Shown here in pieces: positions 4,288-9,756 of a stretch of DNA of 9,756 nt. The position numbers and the translations under genes are program-made. The first letter of the stretch is position 1. Each line of letters starts with the position of its first letter. The notes beneath the pieces are model-generated. The model was given only the letters and a program-made list of their open reading frames with translations, did no database searches and had not been told where the DNA came from. The stretch covers positions 1-9,756 of the forward strand of contig JAFYYO010000165.1 of assembly GCA_017557475.1 (NCBI GenBank), written 5' to 3'. Source of the stretch: Bacteroidaceae bacterium. GTDB lineage: Bacteria; Bacteroidota; Bacteroidia; Bacteroidales; Bacteroidaceae.

Positions 4288-5517
4288 TATCTTCGACAGT
4301 ATTTCCCCCTTTTCTGTTTGTGTGGTCAGGACTTCTCCTTCAGCGAGCCCTTCTATGCTGCGAACAATCTTTCCTCCGCAGGTTGTTATTGTGTAGCCGC
4401 GCTTCAAGAGGAGCTTCGGATCGAGTGAATCCATCCGTTGCTTCATGAGTTGAAGGCGATGTTGTTCACGTTCGAGTCGCTGATTGCCGGCATTCATGAG
4501 CCTTTGATGAAGGAGTACAAGCCCATTCTGCTTCCCTTGAATAAAGTTCGTAAAGAGCAAAGGCAGGACGGCTTTCTGATGCTCTAAGCGTTGCTTCTCT
4601 CGTTGGATACGCTCCTCAGCTGAATGTGTGATGCGAAGATAAAGGTCGTCGAGCAAAGCAGCTTCTTCTGCTTGATGCTCGATGATAAAGGCAGCTGCGG
4701 CAGTTGGAGTCTTAACTCGGGTGTGAGCAACAAAGTCGAGCACCGTCTCATCTCGTTCATGCCCGATTCCAGTAAGGACGGGCAAAGGATATTGAGCAAT
4801 ACAAGCTGCCAACTCGTAACTGTCGAAGTCGCTCAAGTCGCTGCTTGCTCCCCCTCCTCGAATAATGACAACAAGGTCGAAGGGCTGCTCTGAAAGGATT
4901 ACTTCAAGGGCACTAATGATGCTCTCAGGCACTTGCTCGCCTTGCATGACTGCAGGGAAGAGTTGAACATCGAAATGGAAGCCGTATTCGTTCGTCTCCA
5001 ATTGATGGCAGAAATCACCATAACCTGCGGCAGTTGCGCTACTGATGACTGCTATTCGCCTCAACAAACGAGGCAAAGGAAGCTCTTGATTGTCGTGCAA
5101 GATGCCATCTTTCTCAAGTTGTTGGAGTATCTCTCTACGCCTCTTTGCGAGGTCGCCCAAGGTGAATGAAGAGTCGATATCAAGCACATTAAGCGAATAA
5201 CCGTATTGCTCATGGAAGTTAACCTCGACCAAGAGCTTTACTTGCAAGCCTTTTCGAAGCGTTTCGCCTGCCTCTTTCTGCAAGCGCAATCGCAACATAT
5301 TATAGTTGCGAGCCCAGCAAGTGATACGGGCTCGCGCAATGATGTGGTCGCTTTCCTCATCCTTTTGAACAAGCTCGCCGTAAAAGTGCCCACCAAAAGC
5401 AGGTGTGCCGGCATCGCTCAACTCGCCAGTCACCCAGTACTCCTCGTCGAAGTTATCCTCGAAGACCTCATGCACCAGGCTGTTCAGCTCGAAAAGTGTC
5501 AGCACATCGTTCATCAT
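4267..5517 (-). CDS. xseA: exodeoxyribonuclease VII large subunit
   Basis: The 416-residue product is the catalytic subunit of exonuclease VII and acts on single-stranded DNA in repair and recombination. Domains in order are an N-terminal OB-fold (about 1-118; includes EYWVTGELSD and GHFYGELV), the catalytic core (about 150-275; RIAVISSATAAGYGDF, RGGGASSDLSDFDSYELA at 220-237, GIGHERDETVLDFVAHTRVK at 250-269, then TPTAAA), a long charged coiled coil (about 283-365) for XseB binding, and the conserved end LKRGYTITTCGGKIVRS. It is slightly shorter than the E. coli protein (456). Two adjacent Met codons can start it. The first (5517) overlaps the upstream stop as ATGA, which suggests translational coupling with the large secreted-protein gene. 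The last codons lie within an intergenic repeat. Confidence 0.96.
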   Translation of the reverse strand: MMNDVLTLFELNSLVHEVFEDNFDEEYWVTGELSDAGTPAFGGHFYGELVQKDEESDHIIARARITCWARNYNMLRLRLQKEAGETLRKGLQVKLLVEVNFHEQYGYSLNVLDIDSSFTLGDLAKRRREILQQLEKDGILHDNQELPLPRLLRRIAVISSATAAGYGDFCHQLETNEYGFHFDVQLFPAVMQGEQVPESIISALEVILSEQPFDLVVIIRGGGASSDLSDFDSYELAACIAQYPLPVLTGIGHERDETVLDFVAHTRVKTPTAAAAFIIEHQAEEAALLDDLYLRITHSAEERIQREKQRLEHQKAVLPLLFTNFIQGKQNGLVLLHQRLMNAGNQRLEREQHRLQLMKQRMDSLDPKLLLKRGYTITTCGGKIVRSIEGLAEGEVLTTQTEKGEILSKIVSIQNN

Positions 5518-8500
5518 TCTCTGTTTAATCTCACGAACTTCTGTCCGTTAACAATGTATATGCCGCCCTTAACGGGAGTTGATATACGACGACCTTGCAG
5601 GTCATAGATTGCATTATCCATTGTCCATTGGGCGCTTTCGACAGAGTGAATGGCGTCGTCAATATCGACTTCGAGCATCTTCTCGCGGAACGCATCGATA
5701 GTTGTATTGGTGATGCCGAAATAAGAGTTCAGGTACTTGCGAAACTGCTCTTCGAGGGTCTCGCCTTCCATGGCTTCGACTGCTTCAAACATAGCGTCGA
5801 GCTGCCCTTTGCTGCAGGGCGTATTGAAGTAGGAAAAGTTGGTCAACTCGTAGTCTTTATAGATGTCGCTTTTGCTCATTCCGAGCACTCCTTCGAGCAG
5901 GAAGGCAAGTGTACCTGTGCGGTCACGACCGATGGCACAGTGGAAATAAACGGGTTTATCATTTCTTACGCAGGAAAAAACATACTGCAGAGCCGTCTTG
6001 TAGGTACTCTGGGAATTGGTCAAGCCTTCCATGTGACTTTGCGTCTGCCCAAGAGGTGTGCGCTTGTAGGAAACATCGTTACCAAGCACAGACTTTGTGA
6101 TATTCTTTGCCTCACTGTCGCTACGCAGATCAAGTTCAGCCTTAATGTCAGCAAGACGAAGAGCCTCAATGCCTTCGGTTGTAAGGTTGTGGCCGCCATT
6201 CCACTCGGCGCCTCTGAATATCTTACCATACTTGATTCTTTTGCCGCTTGCTACAGGCCAGCCGCCAAGGTCGCGCACATTGGCCGTACCTTCAGCTTTG
6301 AGGTGACGCATTTGACCTGAGGTAATGAAAGAAAAATTGACAATATCTTCTTGTCCCTGTTCGTTGTCTGACTTTGTCACAGTCACTCTGCAATAATATC
6401 TGCGCCCAGGAATGAGGTTGTATATCTCGTAAGAGGCTGATTCCGCTGAGACATTTCGTGTTTCGGCATCAGTAAAGTCAGGGCTTTCGCTCCACGTTAT
6501 CCATTGAGATTCGGCTGTAGTATCCCGAGTCCAGAAGACTTCCACGGGCAACGGCCAGTCGCGACGTTCTGGTGGGCTTTGGTTATAAGTACTCACCTTA
6601 CTGGCATCGCTCTGAGTGTACTCAAAGTCGTGCACAAAGCCTCTAACTCTGCCGTTCTCCAGATTGTAGTCCATGCTGAACATACCTGATGGTGCGGGAT
6701 GGAAATGCCACATCTGTCGCGGTTCCAAGCTACTGCCTACATTATAGTTATATAGTCTAACCTTACTACTACTGAGACAGCTATATGGATAAGTCGAACT
6801 GCCCTGTATCTTAAATCTTCCGCCACCAACCCATGTAATCTTTTGCTCATAACGAGCATCTGAAGTCAGAGAGATTGGTCTATTGTTGACGTTACCACCT
6901 ACTGCTGTACCAACATACATCTCGTTCTCGACACACTGAATGAGCCAACCTCCATCTTTGCGAACAAGTTTAAAGTAAGGAGGAGTCTCTATTTCCGCAA
7001 GATCAGCAACCTTCAGTCCTTCTATGCTAGCATGTTCGGTATCGCCCTGCAGCACTTTACCAGGGAAAGCCACGCTCTCGATGTAGTAGTAGCCCTCATT
7101 GAGAGGATAGCTGTAGAGTGCGTTATAGGCAATCATGATTCCATTGATAGCATTATTGAGTTGCTCCAGCGTCGCATTCTCGTCGAGAGCCTGAGCCTCT
7201 GCAACCAATTCGCTCAGAGCTTGGGCGGAGCTTTCGGAGTAGCATCCCGGATCTGTTCCGACGGCATCGCCTGTGGGAACTTTCGGAGCATATTCGTTGA
7301 GCACATTCTGCAAGTCTTCGAGGGAATACTCTTTCCAAAGGTCTCCGATGATGTCATAACTGCTCCATGCCGCATCTTCAATAAAGGCCTGATACATTGC
7401 TGGTCGCACATGAACATTAGCTCCCGTGAAGTCGAAGGTGTAGGTGCGCAACTTGGGCACAGCATCGCAGTTCATATAGACTTCGTACTTCTTGCCGCCA
7501 TAGATGCAGAGCTTGTCGCCCCAAGTATTGGCGGCGATGTTCTCACCGAAAGTTATTTTCTCGAGCACTTTATTGTAGCCCAAAGCTTCGTAATCCATCA
7601 AAGTAACGGAATTCGGCACAACAATCTCGGTAAGTTGAGTCTGGTAGATAGCCTTATATCCTAGCGAGGTAATACCTTCGGGCAAGTTGAGCGCCGTAAT
7701 GTTTGCATAATGGAAGGCATAATCTCCGATGGCCGTCACATTATATAACCTGCCTTTTATCGTCACTTGAGCGGGAATGGTAACTTCTCCGCTATAGGTA
7801 CACGGATTACTCGACGAGGGTTGCTCCACATTTGGATATGTCACGGAGACAGTATTGTCGCTTGTAATCAAGTACTTGATGCCGTCCACGGTCAAATCCT
7901 CTGCAGTAATGTCCGTATTATTCTGCGGAACAGGATAGTTGGTGCCTTGCGACCAGTTATAAGCATCAAGCAAATCAGGCAGCGAACCGTCGGCGAGTTG
8001 GGCTGTAGTCACCTCTGTAACGCTTGGCACTCGGGTCGAAGCTGTCGAGCTTCCGGTTATGGGCAGACCAGCAAGCATGTAGTTATTGGTGAAAACAGTC
8101 TTTGCGACTGTACTGTTGCCCACAATAGCGCCGCTTCGAGTTGCTTCGCTCGGACTACTTATAGTGCCTATGCTCAGGTTGTTGGCAATGCTGAGACCTG
8201 TTCTTGTGCTACTGCAATAGCCCACGATACCGCCTTGATAAGCGCTGCCCGTGCCTGTTCCTGTGGAGATGAGCGTGCCTGCAAAGAGGCAGTTGCTCAC
8301 GACAGTATTGTTGGCATCAGGCCAACCTAAGATACCTGCCACTTGCAGATTAGTGGCAGCTCCGTTGATGGTGCCGTCGTAAACGCATCGATTGATGGTT
8401 CCGCCTTCTGCTCTGGTCGCGATGCCAGCCATGCGAAGCGACACCTGAGATGTGTTGGGATTGGTGATGTTTACCGAGCACCAGACATCTTCTATCTTAT

Positions 8501-9756
8501 GACTGCCCGTAGATTGTGCTACCACACCAGCCGCAAAATGGTCGTACGTAGTGCCGGAAGCCGTCACAGAACCAGAAATCTTGAAGTTGTGGATATCGTT
8601 CGTGCCGTTGTGGACACCAATGAAAGCAGAGAAGTTGGTCGAAGCATCAGTCTCAATCTTGAGGTTTGAAATGCTGTGTCCCTGTCCGTCGAACTCACCG
8701 CTGTGCTTGCTAGAAGCATTACCCATAGGCATCCAGAGGCGATTCTCGAGGTCGATATCGGCCGTAAGTTTTGCACTTGCACTACCGCCACCATTGTTAG
8801 TCACCAGTTGAGCAAGCCAGAACAACTTGCCGCCATTATCTATCTCATAATAGCCATCGCTGTCCTGATGCGCAGGTTCGTACGGAGCAACGTCGCAAGT
8901 GCAGAAGCCATTCTCGTAGCTGTGCTCGTGTGTCATAGAAGTGGCGACGATGACGTTCGGCACATTACGAAGCGAGCCGCCACTTGGTCTGTTGATGACG
9001 CCTGCACCTGTCACCCAAAGCGTTGATGAGCCGCCGCCGTCCAAGTTGATAGCATCTGTCATGTTCAGGTCTTCGGCCAGAGAGACCATATTCGCCAACG
9101 AGAAACCAGAAGCGCCTTCCAAACGCCCTTCCATCACCACCATATAAACCGTACCGTCGGCACACTTGCCAAGCATCGTTCGTGGATGTGGACCGTAGAA
9201 GCCCTCGCCGCCAATGTTAGAGTCCTGGCTCACCCCGTTTCGACGGAGTATCGGACCTGTCACGATGAAGCTATCGTACTTCTTGCTCCAGCCAAGCAGT
9301 TGATTGCGAGTCGTAGAAGAGCTGTAATTCTCCAGTGCGAACGTGCCGCTCTTGAAGCCTATGACGCCGTTGCAGCGTGCAAATTCTTCCTCCGAGGTTG
9401 TAGCTATTTCTTTGCGGTTCTCCCATATTGCCGTCGTTGACTTGCATGTCGTCATATTGAAATAGCTTCCGTTTATGGCAGCCGTTGCCCCTGCCTCTGC
9501 GGCAAGAGCAGGAGTGGGTTGGAACGAGCCCTCCTTTACGTAGAGCGACGTAGACACCGACTCCGACGAGTACTTAGCAATCGAGACCACTTGGGCATTA
9601 CCGTAGAGGTCATCGAAGCTGGCTTTACCATAGGTTATGCCTCCACGTGTCTGCCAGTTCCAGTTGGCATTAGCCAGCACTTCGGCATAATTAGTACCGT
9701 CCTGAGCGCCAACAGTTATGGCAAAACAGGCGAGAAGAATCGAAAGAATAGACTTG
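5514..9756 (-). CDS. secreted multidomain phosphodiester glycosidase / phosphatase, 5' end off window
   Basis: The frame is open to the window edge; 1413 residues are visible (numbered from codon 9755-9753). Residues 1-19 read KSILSILLACFAITVGAQD, a signal peptide with probable cleavage before Gln18, so the GTG at 9680 is not the start. Modules: phosphodiester glycosidase/DUF2233 (about 50-275; INGSYFN at 94-100, DGGGSST at 239-245); a GFCTC linker (about 276-290); GLUG-type beta-helix repeats (about 301-585); BspA-like LRRs (about 622-765); a FIVAR-like helical segment (about 811-883); a lectin-like, perhaps beta-trefoil segment (about 883-1025); an FN3-like domain (about 1065-1146); a Y_phosphatase3-type domain (about 1147-1360; NVRDLGG at 1159, Asp1209 in LDLRSD, P-loop HCAIGRDRTG with Cys1273 and Arg1279); and a T9SS-like tail (about 1382-1413; IYDLQGRR, GGIYIVNGQKFVR). 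Both enzyme domains keep their signature motifs. The protein is expected outside the cell or on its surface. Domain edges are by eye; the substrate is unknown. Confidence 0.88.
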   Translation of the reverse strand, partial: KSILSILLACFAITVGAQDGTNYAEVLANANWNWQTRGGITYGKASFDDLYGNAQVVSIAKYSSESVSTSLYVKEGSFQPTPALAAEAGATAAINGSYFNMTTCKSTTAIWENRKEIATTSEEEFARCNGVIGFKSGTFALENYSSSTTRNQLLGWSKKYDSFIVTGPILRRNGVSQDSNIGGEGFYGPHPRTMLGKCADGTVYMVVMEGRLEGASGFSLANMVSLAEDLNMTDAINLDGGGSSTLWVTGAGVINRPSGGSLRNVPNVIVATSMTHEHSYENGFCTCDVAPYEPAHQDSDGYYEIDNGGKLFWLAQLVTNNGGGSASAKLTADIDLENRLWMPMGNASSKHSGEFDGQGHSISNLKIETDASTNFSAFIGVHNGTNDIHNFKISGSVTASGTTYDHFAAGVVAQSTGSHKIEDVWCSVNITNPNTSQVSLRMAGIATRAEGGTINRCVYDGTINGAATNLQVAGILGWPDANNTVVSNCLFAGTLISTGTGTGSAYQGGIVGYCSSTRTGLSIANNLSIGTISSPSEATRSGAIVGNSTVAKTVFTNNYMLAGLPITGSSTASTRVPSVTEVTTAQLADGSLPDLLDAYNWSQGTNYPVPQNNTDITAEDLTVDGIKYLITSDNTVSVTYPNVEQPSSSNPCTYSGEVTIPAQVTIKGRLYNVTAIGDYAFHYANITALNLPEGITSLGYKAIYQTQLTEIVVPNSVTLMDYEALGYNKVLEKITFGENIAANTWGDKLCIYGGKKYEVYMNCDAVPKLRTYTFDFTGANVHVRPAMYQAFIEDAAWSSYDIIGDLWKEYSLEDLQNVLNEYAPKVPTGDAVGTDPGCYSESSAQALSELVAEAQALDENATLEQLNNAINGIMIAYNALYSYPLNEGYYYIESVAFPGKVLQGDTEHASIEGLKVADLAEIETPPYFKLVRKDGGWLIQCVENEMYVGTAVGGNVNNRPISLTSDARYEQKITWVGGGRFKIQGSSTYPYSCLSSSKVRLYNYNVGSSLEPRQMWHFHPAPSGMFSMDYNLENGRVRGFVHDFEYTQSDASKVSTYNQSPPERRDWPLPVEVFWTRDTTAESQWITWSESPDFTDAETRNVSAESASYEIYNLIPGRRYYCRVTVTKSDNEQGQEDIVNFSFITSGQMRHLKAEGTANVRDLGGWPVASGKRIKYGKIFRGAEWNGGHNLTTEGIEALRLADIKAELDLRSDSEAKNITKSVLGNDVSYKRTPLGQTQSHMEGLTNSQSTYKTALQYVFSCVRNDKPVYFHCAIGRDRTGTLAFLLEGVLGMSKSDIYKDYELTNFSYFNTPCSKGQLDAMFEAVEAMEGETLEEQFRKYLNSYFGITNTTIDAFREKMLEVDIDDAIHSVESAQWTMDNAIYDLQGRRISTPVKGGIYIVNGQKFVRLNRE

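Noticed and set aside
5595..6320. Open frame of 241 codons on the + strand, with others at 7032-7664 and 7767-8330
   Set aside because: All lie opposite the large secreted-protein gene, whose domains are recognisable across these stretches. No promoter or motif supports them.

Overview
The window looks like a chromosomal segment from a Bacteroidales bacterium, most likely Prevotella or a close relative. Support comes from a promoter of the Bacteroidetes type (TTTG-N19-TAnnTTTG), the lack of convincing Shine-Dalgarno sites at most starts, a type IX secretion (T9SS)-like C-terminal tail, and Bacteroidetes-style secreted modules (GLUG, BspA-like LRR, phosphodiester glycosidase). The genus is inferred from sequence style only.

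Left part (1-1489): one small gene (8-187, helix-turn-helix-like, DUF4248-like) is followed by about 1.3 kb with no convincing gene. This stretch is unusually structured. It holds an inverted repeat with TCACAA/TTGTGA boxes (189-342), four related promoter-like modules (327-916; three overlap potential hairpins), a possible 35-codon hydrophobic peptide gene (544-651), two palindromes, and an in-phase heptamer array (1215-1331) with a G-quadruplex-type motif.

Centre (1408-2643, + strand): a clear promoter precedes a two-gene unit made of a membrane-anchored TPR protein and ribH (lumazine synthase). Stop and start overlap as TAATG. A hairpin terminator follows. The convergent gap to ilvE (2719-2904) is filled by an array of small hairpins separated by GGAAGTTA/TAACTTCC words, arranged as a large imperfect palindrome.

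Right part (2905-9756, - strand, read leftwards): a very large secreted protein gene (5' end off the window), then xseA (ATGA overlap), xseB and ilvE. Two copies of a related intergenic repeat lie directly in front of the xseB and ilvE start codons. Each offers a stem-loop and a GGAGG-like purine run.

The most interesting item is the protein of more than 1400 residues. It carries a phosphodiester glycosidase domain (uncovering-enzyme family) at the N-terminus and a tyrosine/lipid-phosphatase-type domain (HCX5R) at the C-terminus. Between them lie beta-helix, LRR, helical, lectin-like and FN3-like modules. One hypothesis is that a single surface protein cleaves a sugar-phosphate diester and then removes the exposed phosphate.
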